A stretch of DNA of 64,000 nucleotides from Rhodocyclaceae bacterium. Its GTDB lineage: Bacteria; Pseudomonadota; Gammaproteobacteria; Burkholderiales; Rhodocyclaceae. The stretch is from assembly GCA_013791905.1 (NCBI GenBank), contig VMSX01000010.1, forward strand, positions 208,374 to 272,373, in the 5' to 3' direction. A program made the position numbers and the translations under genes. The notes under the pieces are model-generated. The model did no database searches, was not told where the DNA came from, and saw only the letters and a program-made list of their open reading frames with translations. Shown here piece after piece: positions 19,935 through 29,765 of this stretch. Position 1 is the stretch's first letter, and every line of letters starts with the position of its first letter.

Positions 19935-21287
19935 ATGTTCTTCATCACCAACATTCGACTGCTGCTGGCCATCTGTCTAGTCGCCAGCACCACAGCCAGT
20001 CATGCGGCTAAAGAACAAGTACAAGTGCCGCCAAGCGTGCAGATGATACCGCAGCCCCCCTCGTTACCCCTGCCTGTGGAAGTGATCGAGGAGCAGCCAG
20101 CCCTGCCGCCCATGATCGACCTGACAATCTCGCCCGACGATCTTTGGCAGCGCATGCGCAATGGTTTTGGCATGGCCGACCTGAATAGCCCACTGGTGGC
20201 CGGTCGCCAGTCGTGGTATCTCAACCGCCCGGACATGCTGCGCCGCATATTCGAGCGCGGGCAGCGCTATCTTTATCACATCGTCGTTGAACTGGAAAAG
20301 CGCGGCATGCCGACCGAACTGGCGCTGCTGCCGATGGTCGAGAGTGCCTACAATCCGCTGGCCTTGTCGAGCGCACGGGCGTTGGGCATCTGGCAGTTCA
20401 TTCCCTCCACCGGCAAGTCCTACAACCTCGACCAGAACTGGTGGGTGGATGAACGCCGCGACATCATCGCTTCGACCGACGCCGCGCTGAATTATCTGCA
20501 GACCATTTACGAAATGCACGGCGACTGGCATCTGGCGCTGGCATCCTACAACTGGGGTGAAAATGCCGTCGCCCGCGCCATCGCCAAGAATCAGACGAAA
20601 GGGCTGCCCACCGATTACGCCAGCCTGACAATGCCCACCGAAACGCGCTTCTATGTACCCAAGCTGCAGGCACTGAAGAACATCGTCGCGCAGCCGGAAC
20701 TGTTCGGCTTCAATCTTGCCGCCATTCCCAACGAACCCTACTTTAAAGCCGTCCTGAAGCCGAATCGCATGGATGTCGCCGTTGCTGCGCGGCTGGCCGA
20801 AATGTCGATCGAAGACTTCATTCTGCTCAATCCGGCATATCACCGGCCGGTGATGAACGGCCACCAGGCCGGTCCACTGGTGCTGCCGGTCGGCAAGGTA
20901 GACACCTTCAACGCCAACCTGGAGCGCCACACCGCGCAGGACATGCCTCTATCCAACTGGCAAACCCACACGCTGAAGCGCGGCGAGACGCTCGACAAGC
21001 TGGCGGCGCAACGCGGCATCGATGTGACACGCCTCAAGCAGATCAATGGCATCACTGCGCGCACCAAGATCGGCCCCGGGCTCAGTCTGCTGGTGCCACG
21101 CCTGGGCAGCAAGACCAGTCACGAGCAGGTCTCGCGGGCGCTGCCGAAGTTGCCACCCGAAAAGGCAATTGCCGCTAAAGGCAAGCGAGCCAAGAAAACG
21201 AATCCGCCAGCCACGAAACCAGCAGCCAAGCCGACCCCCAGGAAAACGGCCAAGCCTTTACCGAAAAATCCGCCTACGAAAAAGTAG
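19935..21287 (+). CDS. mltD: MltD-like membrane-bound lytic transglycosylase
   Basis: Cleaves the glycan strands of peptidoglycan non-hydrolytically. 450 residues from MFFITNIRLLLAICLVASTTASHA, a signal peptide without a lipobox. The SLT domain has the catalytic glutamate in PMVESAYNPLALSSARALG near residue 136, plus GIWQFIPSTG. One LysM repeat follows (HTLKRGETLDKLAAQRGIDVTRLKQING). The tail is Lys/Pro/Ala-rich. Longer in-frame starts upstream lack a signal peptide. Transcribed away from the TRAP operon. Confidence 0.93.
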   Translation: MFFITNIRLLLAICLVASTTASHAAKEQVQVPPSVQMIPQPPSLPLPVEVIEEQPALPPMIDLTISPDDLWQRMRNGFGMADLNSPLVAGRQSWYLNRPDMLRRIFERGQRYLYHIVVELEKRGMPTELALLPMVESAYNPLALSSARALGIWQFIPSTGKSYNLDQNWWVDERRDIIASTDAALNYLQTIYEMHGDWHLALASYNWGENAVARAIAKNQTKGLPTDYASLTMPTETRFYVPKLQALKNIVAQPELFGFNLAAIPNEPYFKAVLKPNRMDVAVAARLAEMSIEDFILLNPAYHRPVMNGHQAGPLVLPVGKVDTFNANLERHTAQDMPLSNWQTHTLKRGETLDKLAAQRGIDVTRLKQINGITARTKIGPGLSLLVPRLGSKTSHEQVSRALPKLPPEKAIAAKGKRAKKTNPPATKPAAKPTPRKTAKPLPKNPPTKK

Positions 21288-21377
21288 CGCGAGCGGCCTC
21301 AGGCAGCAAAAAAGCAGCGCGCGCTCCGCGTCGCCGACAACCCCGAGCCGTCCAAGGTTTTTTGTTACCATCCGCAT

Positions 21378-22115
21378 ATGAGACCGATCATCCGCTGGCT
21401 GTGCGCCAGTATTTTTCTTCTGTTGCCCGTACTCGCGCTACCGCTCCATGCCGAACCGCTACGCCTCAACAGTGGCGTCGGCGCGCCGTATTTCATGCCT
21501 GACAAGAAAGGCTTCCTCGACCTGCTGGTTCCCGAGGTGTTCCGGCGCATCGGCATTGCAGCCGAGGCCGTCCGCTACCCCGCCGCCGAGCGGGCGCTAA
21601 TAAATGCCAGCAATGGCCTCGACGATGGCATGGCATTGCGTATCCGCGGACTGGAAAAGCTCTACCCCAACCTGATACGCATCGACGAGAAGATCATCGA
21701 CAACGAATTTGTCGCCTATGCCACTAGCGTCCGGTTTGCCACCACGGGATTCGACACCCTCAAGAAGTACCAGGTGGGCTACATCAACGGCTGGAAGATC
21801 TTCGAGTCAGGCTTGGTGCCCGACACGCCGGTCACCAAGGTGCAGGATGCCGACCAACTCTTCGCCCTCCTCGCCCAGAACCGTGCGGATGTCATTCTTT
21901 TTGAACGCTGGCAAGGCAACCATATCATTCGCGAGCACGGCATCAAGGCAAAGATGTTGCAACCGCCGCTCGCCACCACCGAGATGTTCATGTATCTGCA
22001 TACAAAACATGTCCGGCTGGTGGAGCCGGCTGCGCGGGCACTGCGCGCCATGAAAGCTGACGGCACCTACCAGCGCATCGCTGCGCAGAGCCTGCCAACC
22101 ATTCCCGCCAAATGA
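21378..22115 (+). CDS. Periplasmic substrate-binding protein (PBP family 3-like)
   Basis: A 245-residue exported protein with signal peptide MRPIIRWLCASIFLLLPVLALPLHA. The mature part resembles SBP_bac_3/PBPb receptors: LRLNSGVGAPYFMPDKKGFLDLLVPEVFRRIGI at the start, then YQVGYINGWKIFES and RADVILFERWQG. No transporter gene is adjacent. Its stop overlaps the start of a GGDEF/EAL gene by the tetranucleotide ATGA, so it probably feeds ligand information to that enzyme. Ligand unknown. Confidence 0.85.
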   Translation: MRPIIRWLCASIFLLLPVLALPLHAEPLRLNSGVGAPYFMPDKKGFLDLLVPEVFRRIGIAAEAVRYPAAERALINASNGLDDGMALRIRGLEKLYPNLIRIDEKIIDNEFVAYATSVRFATTGFDTLKKYQVGYINGWKIFESGLVPDTPVTKVQDADQLFALLAQNRADVILFERWQGNHIIREHGIKAKMLQPPLATTEMFMYLHTKHVRLVEPAARALRAMKADGTYQRIAAQSLPTIPAK

Positions 22116-24562
22116 CGCCAATCGAGCCTGCCGCGCCCATGCCTGGCAGACGCCCCCTGGCCAGGCGTCTGGTGCTGCTGACGCTGCTGGCCAGCGGTTT
22201 TATCGCTACCTTCATCACCGCGGCGCAGCTGTATCTCGAATACGACCGCGAAATGCGCGACATCCAGACGCGCTTTCTCGAGATCGAATCCGCCTACCTG
22301 CCGAGCGTCCGGCAGGGGCTGTGGGTGATGGACCGCAACGCGCTGCAGACATTGGTCAACGGCATGCAGCAATTGCCGGATTTCGAATACGCAGCGGTGC
22401 TGGCCGAAGACAAGTATGTCGCCACCAGCGGCGAGCCCCCGGAAAGCCGCCAATCCCGCCAATTGACCCGTGTTTTCGAGATCGATTATGCGTATCGCGG
22501 CGCCGACCAGCGCATCGGCACGCTCGAGGTCACCGCCAGCGATGCCGGACCACTGCGCCGCACCTGGCAGCGTCTCGGCCTGGTCATGGCGCTGAACAGC
22601 ATCAAGGCCGGGGTGGTGGCCATGCTGATCCTACTCATGGTGCAATTCATGATCACCCGGCCGATATTGCGCATCCACCACCATACGCGCCGGATGGCCG
22701 CCGGGCAGCTCGACGACCCGCTCGTCCTCGAAGCGCACTATCCCTCGAGCCCGGACGACGAAATCTACGAACTCGCCGCCGCTGTCGAAGCCATGCGCGT
22801 CAGCCTCGGGCAACGCAACACTGAGTTGCTGGAAACCAACCGGAAATTGGAAGAAACGGTCACCGCCAAGGAAACCGCCCTGATCCAGGTGCGCGCCCAC
22901 GCGGATGCGCTGGAACTCGCCGCTGGCGTGTTTGCCCATACCTTCGAAGGCATCATGATCACCGATGCCGACGGCACGATCCTGTCGGTGAATCCTGCTT
23001 TCACGACGATGACCGGTTATACCCACGAAGAGGCGGTGGGCCAATCGCCGCGCCTGTTGCGTTCGCACCACCAGGGCGAGGACTTCTATCGCGATATGTG
23101 GGCAAACCTGTCCGGCAGCGGCGAATGGATCGGCGAAATCTGGAACCGCCGCAAGAGCGGCGAAGCCTATCTGCAATGGACGAGCATCACCACCATCATC
23201 GATGCCGCAGGCAAGCCGTACCGGCGCATCGCCGTGATGACCGACATTACCGAGGCGCGCCGCAAGGATGAACATATCCGCCATCTGGCCTACCACGACG
23301 CGCTGACCAACCTGCCCAACCGCATGTTGCTGCAAAACCGTCTCGAGCATGCCATCAAGACGGCGGAACGCGAGACCGCGCAAATTGCCGTCCTGTTCAT
23401 CGATCTCGACCGTTTCAAGGTCATCAACGATAGTCTGGGATACTTTGTCGGCGACCAACTACTGCTGGAGGCGGCCCGGCGGCTGACCGATGCCGTCCGC
23501 GCCAGCGATACCGTATCGCGCCAGGGCGGCGACGAATTCGTCGTCATGGCAGCGGTCGACCGCATCACCGACGCGGTGCTCATCGCCGAAAAGATCACCG
23601 CCAGCATCGGCGTCCCCTTCGAGATTGGCGGGCAAAGCCTGCATGTCGGGGCAAGCATCGGCATCAGCGTCTACCCGCAGGATGGCGCCGACGCGACCAC
23701 CCTGCTGCGTAACGCCGACGTCGCCATGTATGCCGCAAAAGAAGCCGGGCGAGGCACCTTCTGCTTCTTTGACGACGCCATGAATGCCAAGGCACAGCAG
23801 CGGCTGCGCCTGGAAGCTGCCCTGCGCCGCGCGATAGCCAACGATGAGTTCGAATTGTTCTACCAGCCCAAGGTGTGCCTCAGCGATGCGAGCTACCGCG
23901 GGATGGAGGCATTGATTCGCTGGCGCGATCCCGAAGTGGGGCTCGTTTCCCCGCTCGATTTCATCCCCCTGGCGGAGGAAGTCGGTCTGATCGGCCAGAT
24001 CGGCGACTGGGTGCTCGACACTGCGTGCGGCCAGATGCGGCGCTGGCTGGACGTCGGCCAGATCACCGGACCAGTCGCGATCAATGTTTCGGCACGGCAA
24101 CTCGACGATCCCCAGTTCGCCGACAAGGTGCAGGCCACCCTGCGGCACCACGGTCTTGAGGCGCAGTTCCTCCAGCTGGAAGTCACCGAGTCAACGGTCA
24201 TGAACAAGCCCGAACAGGCCATCGAGGCGCTCGCCAAGCTCGCCTCACTCGGCATCACCATCGCGGTGGATGACTTCGGCACCGGTTATTCCAGCTTCAG
24301 CTACCTAAAGCGTCTGCCCATCCACCTGCTGAAAGTGGATCGCTCCTTCGTCTCCGATATCGGCACCTCCCGCGAGGATGAAGAGATCGTCACCGCGATC
24401 ATCCAGGTGGCCAAGGCGCTCAAGCTCCAGGTCGTTGCCGAGGGTGTGGAAACCCAGGGGCAGGCCGACTTCCTGAAACAACTGGGCTGCCACTACGCCC
24501 AGGGCTACCTCTACGCCAGACCGCTGCCCGTCACCGATTTCGAACAGTTGGTCGGCACCTAA
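22112..24562 (+). CDS. Membrane sensor PAS-GGDEF-EAL cyclic-di-GMP enzyme
   Basis: 816 residues. Membrane spans near 20-42 and 165-188 enclose a periplasmic sensing domain; HAMP and a PAS domain (ITDADGTILSVNPAFTTMTGY near 285) follow. The GGDEF domain has an intact GGDEF motif near 473 and an RxxD inhibitory site (RASD) five residues before it. The EAL domain keeps EAL (MEALIRW), NVSARQL, EVTES, DDFGTGYSS, KVDRSFV and EGVETQ. Both diguanylate cyclase and phosphodiesterase activities are therefore possible. Coupled to the upstream binding protein. Confidence 0.95.
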   Translation: MTPIEPAAPMPGRRPLARRLVLLTLLASGFIATFITAAQLYLEYDREMRDIQTRFLEIESAYLPSVRQGLWVMDRNALQTLVNGMQQLPDFEYAAVLAEDKYVATSGEPPESRQSRQLTRVFEIDYAYRGADQRIGTLEVTASDAGPLRRTWQRLGLVMALNSIKAGVVAMLILLMVQFMITRPILRIHHHTRRMAAGQLDDPLVLEAHYPSSPDDEIYELAAAVEAMRVSLGQRNTELLETNRKLEETVTAKETALIQVRAHADALELAAGVFAHTFEGIMITDADGTILSVNPAFTTMTGYTHEEAVGQSPRLLRSHHQGEDFYRDMWANLSGSGEWIGEIWNRRKSGEAYLQWTSITTIIDAAGKPYRRIAVMTDITEARRKDEHIRHLAYHDALTNLPNRMLLQNRLEHAIKTAERETAQIAVLFIDLDRFKVINDSLGYFVGDQLLLEAARRLTDAVRASDTVSRQGGDEFVVMAAVDRITDAVLIAEKITASIGVPFEIGGQSLHVGASIGISVYPQDGADATTLLRNADVAMYAAKEAGRGTFCFFDDAMNAKAQQRLRLEAALRRAIANDEFELFYQPKVCLSDASYRGMEALIRWRDPEVGLVSPLDFIPLAEEVGLIGQIGDWVLDTACGQMRRWLDVGQITGPVAINVSARQLDDPQFADKVQATLRHHGLEAQFLQLEVTESTVMNKPEQAIEALAKLASLGITIAVDDFGTGYSSFSYLKRLPIHLLKVDRSFVSDIGTSREDEEIVTAIIQVAKALKLQVVAEGVETQGQADFLKQLGCHYAQGYLYARPLPVTDFEQLVGT

Positions 24563-24577
24563 GACAGTCGGGGCGAA

Positions 24578-26581
24578 TCAGCTCCCGGCAAGAAAACAGC
24601 GCACCACATGGGTTGCGGACAGCATCGCCGGGGCGGGATAGGCTGCGCGGCAACGCGACTCGGCCCAGGGGCAACGCGGATGAAAATGGCACCCCGCCGG
24701 TGGATTGGCTGGCGAGGGCGGATCACCAGCCACGCGAACATACTCCCGGTTGCCGTCCCGGCCCGCTTCGATCTGCGGCGCTGCTGCCAGCAGCGCCTGC
24801 GTATAGGGGTGGCGGGAGTTGCGCAACACCTCATCGACCGTGCCGTACTCGACGATGCGGCCGAGGTACATCACCGCCACCTCCTGCGCCAGATAGTCGA
24901 CCACCGTGATGTTGTGGGTGATGAACAGATAGGCCAAACCCAACTGCGCCTGTAGGTCGGTCAGCAGATTGAGAATTTGCGCCTGCACCGATACATCGAG
25001 CGCACTGGTCGGCTCGTCGCAGATCAGCAGTAGCGGCCGCACTGCCAGCGCACGGGCGATGGCGATGCGCTGGCGCTGGCCACCGGAAAACTCGTGCGGA
25101 TAGCGCCCCACCATGTCGCCCGAGAGGCCAACCTGTTCCAGGAGTTCGGCAACGCGCAAGGCCGGATCACCGGCCACCGCCAGCGCCCGCAATCCCTCGG
25201 CAATAATTTCGCCAACCCGCAGGCGCGGATTGAGTGAGCCGAACGGATCCTGGAAGACCATCTGCATTGCTGCCGGGGCCAACCCCTGCAACAGCTTGCC
25301 CTGCAATTTCACTGTGCCGCCGGTCGGCGGCTGCAGCCCGAGGATGGCCTTGCCGACCGTCGTCTTGCCGCAGCCCGACTCACCCACCAATGCCACTGTG
25401 CGACCGGCCCGCAGGGCAATGGTTACGCCATCGACCGCGCGCACGTGGCCGACAACACGTTGCAATACGCCGCGCCGGATCGGGAAATGCACCTTGAGAT
25501 CACTTGCTTCCAGCAACGCCGTCTCACCAGCGCCGACTTTTGCGCGCGCCGCAAAATCGGCACTTTCCGCCGGCAGGGTGTGCGCTGTTTCGAGATGGCA
25601 GCGCACCTGCTGACCCGCCGTGTACTCGCGCCATGGCGGTGGCGTGGAGCGACACACCGGCAAGGCCTCGCCGCAACGTTCGACAAAGCGGCACCCGGCA
25701 TGCTGCGTCCCAAGTGGCGGCACACTGCCGGGAATTGTCAAAAGTCGGCGCTGGCGGGACGGAGTGCCCCGCAGCGGGTATGCAATGCCCCGCATGGGGT
25801 ACGCCGCCTTATCCGCGGACGCCGCATCGGGCAGCGCAGCAAACAGCCGGCGCGTGTAAGGATGCCCCGGCGCAGCATAGAAGGCGGCGCGCGGTGCTAC
25901 TTCAACGAGTTGGCCGGCATACATCACGCCAATGCGATCAGCCATCTGCGCCACCACGCCGAGATCGTGGCTGATCAGCAGCATCGCCATGCGCCGTTCG
26001 CGGCGCAGGCCATCAAGCAAATCGAGCACCTGGGCCTGAATGGTGACGTCGAGCGCGGTAGTCGGCTCGTCGGCGATCAACAGCTCGGGCTCGCCGGCCA
26101 GCGCCATCGCGGTCATCGCCCGCTGCTTCATGCCGCCCGACATCTGGAAGGGATATTCCGTGGCGCGGCGCGCCGGATCGGGAATGCCGACGGCGGCGAG
26201 CAGTTCGACGATTTTCTCGCCCTGCGCTTTGCCGGTATGAAACTTCAGTGCCTCGGCAATCTGCGCGCCGATGGTCATCACCGGGTTGAGGCTGGCCCCC
26301 GGCTCCTGAAAGATCATGCCGATTTTCCCGCCGCGCACGCTGCGCATCTGCGCTTCGGTCAATGCACAGAGCTCCTGTCCGGCAAACTGCACGCTGCCCG
26401 CGGCAATGCGCGCCGCCTCGGGCAGCAGGCGCATCAGCGCCAGCGCCGTCAGCGACTTGCCGCAACCGGATTCGCCGAGCAGCGCAAAAGTTTCGCCGGC
26501 GCCGATCTCGAACGACACGCCGTCAACCGGCTCTGCCGCGCCAATCGCCACCGACAAATCGCGGACAGATAACAAACTCAT
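24578..26581 (-). CDS. yejF: Dual-ATPase of a peptide ABC transporter (YejF-like)
   Basis: Cytoplasmic protein with two fused ATP-binding cassettes for a dipeptide/oligopeptide or microcin-C-type importer. 667 residues from [14 protein letters not shown]. Walker A motifs are [11 protein letters not shown] (about 36) and [12 protein letters not shown] (about 395). Signatures are [10 protein letters not shown] and [15 protein letters not shown], with [13 protein letters not shown] and [13 protein letters not shown]. Between the cassettes the product has an extra [15 protein letters not shown] stretch encoded by an expanded repeat copy; a second copy encodes KVGAGETA. Confidence 0.95.
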   Translation of the reverse strand: MSLLSVRDLSVAIGAAEPVDGVSFEIGAGETFALLGESGCGKSLTALALMRLLPEAARIAAGSVQFAGQELCALTEAQMRSVRGGKIGMIFQEPGASLNPVMTIGAQIAEALKFHTGKAQGEKIVELLAAVGIPDPARRATEYPFQMSGGMKQRAMTAMALAGEPELLIADEPTTALDVTIQAQVLDLLDGLRRERRMAMLLISHDLGVVAQMADRIGVMYAGQLVEVAPRAAFYAAPGHPYTRRLFAALPDAASADKAAYPMRGIAYPLRGTPSRQRRLLTIPGSVPPLGTQHAGCRFVERCGEALPVCRSTPPPWREYTAGQQVRCHLETAHTLPAESADFAARAKVGAGETALLEASDLKVHFPIRRGVLQRVVGHVRAVDGVTIALRAGRTVALVGESGCGKTTVGKAILGLQPPTGGTVKLQGKLLQGLAPAAMQMVFQDPFGSLNPRLRVGEIIAEGLRALAVAGDPALRVAELLEQVGLSGDMVGRYPHEFSGGQRQRIAIARALAVRPLLLICDEPTSALDVSVQAQILNLLTDLQAQLGLAYLFITHNITVVDYLAQEVAVMYLGRIVEYGTVDEVLRNSRHPYTQALLAAAPQIEAGRDGNREYVRVAGDPPSPANPPAGCHFHPRCPWAESRCRAAYPAPAMLSATHVVRCFLAGS
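25519..25537 (-). repeat. Dispersed 19-bp repeat, copy 5 (inside yejF)
   Basis: Reverse-strand match in 17 of 19 positions, followed by TTTT on the plus strand. Encodes KVGAGETA in the linker before the second ATPase cassette. Confidence 0.8.
25744..25808 (+). repeat. Dispersed repeat, copy 6, with palindromic extension (inside yejF)
   Basis: The first 19 bases match the core perfectly and are preceded by AAAA. They run straight into two tandem units of about 21 bp, each with a small palindrome (GCCCCGCAGCGGG, then GCCCCGCATGGGG) ending in GTACGCCG. On the yejF strand these units encode YPMRGIA and YPLRGTP. The same extension is present at 34421-34464. Confidence 0.8.
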
Positions 26582-26586
26582 CGTCG

Positions 26587-26697
26587 CACCCCTTCCCCCC
26601 AGCCCCCTTCCCCCGGAAGGGGGTGACGGATGTTCAGCCGCTCCGCGGCTTCCGGTTTGTTGGCTTGTCGCCTCCTTGGGGCGGCCCGGCGGAGGCT
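26587..26697. repeat. Intergenic repeat R1 (yejE/yejF gap)
   Basis: Starts with CCCCTTCCCCCC-type runs closing in a CCCCC/GGGGG hairpin and TGAC, and ends CCTCCTTGGGGCGGCCCGGC. Both ends match the larger repeats at 32940-33100 and 53655-53896; the middle differs. It sits directly before the yejF ATG. Confidence 0.65.
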
Positions 26698-28043
26698 CAT
26701 AGCTTGACGACCCGCGGGTCGAACGCATCACGCATGACATCCGCAAACAGGTTCGCCGCCAGCACCAGCACGAACATGAAAGCGAAGGCCGCCACCAGCG
26801 ACCACCAGACCATTGGATCGCGGGCCAGTTCCATGCGCGCGGTGTTGATCATGGTGCCGAAGCTGATGGTGTTGGGATCGACGCCGATGCCGACATAGGA
26901 CAGCACCGCCTCGGCCAGCACCAGCCCCGAAAAGTCCATGACGATGGCGATCATGACGATGTGCATGACATTGGGCAGCACATGCCGCCAGAGGATGCGC
27001 GCGCTCGAAACACCGAGCGCCCGGGCCGCCTGCACATATTCTAGTTCGCGCAGTTTCAGCACTTCGCCGCGCAACAGGCGGCACAATCCGGTCCAGCTGG
27101 TGATGCCGAGAATCGCGCAGAGTGCCAGAAAACGTGCGTCGGCACGTTCCGCCGTCGTCGCGAACCATTCGGGATGGGTATCGATGACCACTTGCATCAT
27201 CAGCACGGAAGCTGCGATCAGCAGCACGCCGGGAATCGAGTTGAGCGTGGTGTAGAGATACTGGATCACATCATCGATCCAGCCGCCGGCATAACCCGCC
27301 AGCAGGCCTAGAAACACGGCTGCCGGCAACATGATGAGCGTGGTCAACGTGCCGATCAGGATCGCGGTGCGAACACTTTTCAGCGTCAGATACAGCACAT
27401 CCTGCCCCACCTTGTCGGTACCCAGCACATGGTAGTCACCCGCCAGCACTGCGACAGCCCCGGCGAGCAGGCACAGCACCAGCACCGTGAGCAGTTGGGC
27501 GTTCCAGGCCAGATGCGGGGCAGCGCGGCGCAACGGCAGGCTTACCAGCCCGAACACCAGTGTGCCGAGCAGTCCCAGCCCCAGGCCCTTGACCGCCTTG
27601 GCAGCGATATCGCTATCGTGCGCCGCCAGATCGTCGCCCAGATGCGCCCCGCCATGTTTCAGGCGCGGAAAGCTGCGTCCCAGATCGGTGTCAAGTGATT
27701 CCTTGGCAAACAGGTGGGTCGCCAGCGGGGCGGAATAGGTTTTTTCAGCGCGCGTGCGCAGGCCGGTCAGTGTCGCATCGAGCGCCGAGCGCACCTCGAC
27801 CGCATAGTTTTCCTGATCACCCGGCAGCCGCTCGCGGTAATGTAGCGAATCGAGCAGGGCCACCAGCACAAAGGCAATCAGCACCGTCGCCGTCGCCATG
27901 CCGACCCGGCTTTGCCCCACCTGCCGCCAGGCCAGCCGCAAGTGTTCGACCCGCCCCGCCCACACGCCGCCAACCACCACTGCGGCGATGAGCACGAAGA
28001 ACAGGAGATCCGACCAGAGCAGGACGAACTTAATTTGCAGCAT
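26697..28043 (-). CDS. yejE: Peptide ABC transporter permease (YejE-like)
   Basis: Inner-membrane permease with the binding-protein-dependent transport fold. 448 residues, longer than typical YejE because of two early membrane spans and a soluble stretch (about 70-145) before the core. The core begins DYHVLGTDKVGQDVLYLTLKSVRTAILIG. The EAA loop contact with the ATPase is YVQAARALGVSSARILWRHVLPNV near residue 330. It overlaps the VOC-family gene by 14 bp at its start. Confidence 0.93.
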   Translation of the reverse strand: MLQIKFVLLWSDLLFFVLIAAVVVGGVWAGRVEHLRLAWRQVGQSRVGMATATVLIAFVLVALLDSLHYRERLPGDQENYAVEVRSALDATLTGLRTRAEKTYSAPLATHLFAKESLDTDLGRSFPRLKHGGAHLGDDLAAHDSDIAAKAVKGLGLGLLGTLVFGLVSLPLRRAAPHLAWNAQLLTVLVLCLLAGAVAVLAGDYHVLGTDKVGQDVLYLTLKSVRTAILIGTLTTLIMLPAAVFLGLLAGYAGGWIDDVIQYLYTTLNSIPGVLLIAASVLMMQVVIDTHPEWFATTAERADARFLALCAILGITSWTGLCRLLRGEVLKLRELEYVQAARALGVSSARILWRHVLPNVMHIVMIAIVMDFSGLVLAEAVLSYVGIGVDPNTISFGTMINTARMELARDPMVWWSLVAAFAFMFVLVLAANLFADVMRDAFDPRVVKL

Positions 28044-28686
28044 GTTGTACAGTCAGCAGTCGCAGCCCCTGCGGCGTATTGATATGCGCCACAAGGTAGG
28101 GTGTGTGGCCGGCAGACAGCGGCGAGACAGCGAACGGCCCCTCAAGCTCAAGGGATGTCAGCAGACGGGAAACGCGTTGGGGTTCCGCATGAAACAGTTC
28201 GAATTTTGCGAGCGACAGGCCGTGATCTGCCAGCCGGGCGGCGGGGTGGCCATCCGTCTGCCATTCGATCAATGCCGGGGCGAGTCCGTGCAGCGGCGGC
28301 AGGCCATCAGCAGGTATGGTGATGCGCCAGTCGAGCGCGCCGCGCGACATCGGTTCGATGCTGCCAAGCCTTTCCGTACAAGCCGCCGCGCTGGCCTGGA
28401 TATCTGGCGTGCGTACCACCCAGGAAGTCAGCGCCGCTGCCGCATCCTGCTCTAGGGTGTCGAGGGCGAACCAGCGCGGGCGCGCGGGCACCGGGGCATT
28501 CGGGTTGGTGGCGATCACTTCGAGATACAGATCATCGCCCAACCGCAGCAACAGATTGTGCGTGCCCATGCGCGCATGCTCGCCGCCGGGCTGAGGCGCT
28601 ACGCCCAGCGTGCTGCGCACATACGCGGCACCGACTTCCAGGTTCGGCGCGGTAACGACGAGGTGGTCAATGAAGCTACGCGGCAC
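28030..28686 (-). CDS. Glyoxalase-like (VOC superfamily) protein
   Basis: 218 residues. The opening IDHLVVTAPNLEVGAAYVRSTLGVAPQPGGEHARMGTHN and later LGDDLYLEVIA match the Glyoxalase_3 domain of the VOC metal-enzyme fold. Its reaction is unknown. It lies between the two Yej-like permease genes and overlaps yejE by 14 bp, so it is made with the transporter. That suggests action on the imported compound, but this is inference. Confidence 0.85.
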   Translation of the reverse strand: MPRSFIDHLVVTAPNLEVGAAYVRSTLGVAPQPGGEHARMGTHNLLLRLGDDLYLEVIATNPNAPVPARPRWFALDTLEQDAAAALTSWVVRTPDIQASAAACTERLGSIEPMSRGALDWRITIPADGLPPLHGLAPALIEWQTDGHPAARLADHGLSLAKFELFHAEPQRVSRLLTSLELEGPFAVSPLSAGHTPYLVAHINTPQGLRLLTVQHAAN

Positions 28687-28752
28687 GGCAAAGCCTCCCG
28701 CGGGCAGACCGGCTAGTATTGGCAGCAGCGTTCATTTTTCTCTTTGCAGCCC

Positions 28753-29730
28753 TCATTGCAGCCGAATGCGCGGATCGACCAGCGTGTAGGAAATGTCGGT
28801 GAGCAGCAGCCCGACGATGTAAAGCGCCGAGCCGATGAACACCATCGCCCGCACCACGGCGAAGTCCTGAGCGTTGATGGCGTCGATGGTGTAGCTGCCC
28901 AGGCCGGGAATGCCGAAAAAGGCCTCAATCAGCAGGCTGCCCATGAACAGCGTCGGAATCAGCACCACCGCACCCGTCAGGATCGGGATCAGGGCGTTAC
29001 GCAGCACATGACGGAACAGCACCAGACGCTCCGGCAGGCCCTTGGCACGCGCCGTGCGCACATAGTCGCGGGTGTATTCCTCAAGAAAGATCGTGCGATA
29101 CCAGCGCGCCGACGAACCGATGCCGGCAATCAGGCTGATGAGCACCGGCAGGATGACGAAGCGGGCGGCCGAGAGCCCCTCGGCATAGCCGGAAATCGGC
29201 GCCAGATGCCAGATCTTCGAGACCAGCCACTGGCCGCCGATGATGTAGAACAGGCTGGAAATCGACATCATCGCCACGCACAGCACCACGCCGGCAAAAT
29301 CCAGATAGGTGGCGCGAAAATACACCAGCAGCAACGCAAAGCTGATGGCGGAAAACAGGCCGAGCACGAACACCGGCACAGCCACGGCGAGACTCGGCCC
29401 CATGCGCGCCCTGATTTCGCGTGCGATGTCGCGGCCGTCGTCGGCGCGGCCGAAGTCGAGGGCAAACATCTTCACTGACTTGCCGAAGAAAATCGTGTCG
29501 GTAAGCTTGTCGGCACCAGTAGCATCGGACCGCCAGAACAGCGGCTTGTCGTAACCGCGCTCGCCCTTCCATTTTTCGATCGCTTCCGCGGTGACGCGCT
29601 TTGCACCAAGATGCATGCGCGCCATGTCGTCGGGCGTGTTGACGACGAAAAACAGCGCGAAGGTGATGATGTTCACCCCGATCAGGATCGGCAGGGCGTA
29701 GAACAGGCGGCGGATCAGGTAGGCAAGCAT
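28753..29730 (-). CDS. yejB: Peptide ABC transporter permease (YejB-like)
   Basis: 325-residue inner-membrane permease starting MLAYLIRRLFYALPILIGVNIITFALFF, the DppB/YejB pattern. The KRVTAEAIEKWKGERGYDKPLFW periplasmic segment is typical of the YejB branch. The EAA loop is YVRTARAKGLPERLVLFRHVLRNALIP near residue 225. First gene of the transporter operon. No gene for a periplasmic binding protein (YejA) is found on either side in this window. Confidence 0.94.
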   Translation of the reverse strand: MLAYLIRRLFYALPILIGVNIITFALFFVVNTPDDMARMHLGAKRVTAEAIEKWKGERGYDKPLFWRSDATGADKLTDTIFFGKSVKMFALDFGRADDGRDIAREIRARMGPSLAVAVPVFVLGLFSAISFALLLVYFRATYLDFAGVVLCVAMMSISSLFYIIGGQWLVSKIWHLAPISGYAEGLSAARFVILPVLISLIAGIGSSARWYRTIFLEEYTRDYVRTARAKGLPERLVLFRHVLRNALIPILTGAVVLIPTLFMGSLLIEAFFGIPGLGSYTIDAINAQDFAVVRAMVFIGSALYIVGLLLTDISYTLVDPRIRLQ

Positions 29731-29765
29731 CGGGACGGACTATACCAAGCCGGCCCCTGCCGTGG

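Noticed and set aside
20064..20930. A 288-codon frame opposite the transglycosylase gene
   Set aside because: It is a complement shadow of the SLT domain; the plus-strand product has clear catalytic motifs.
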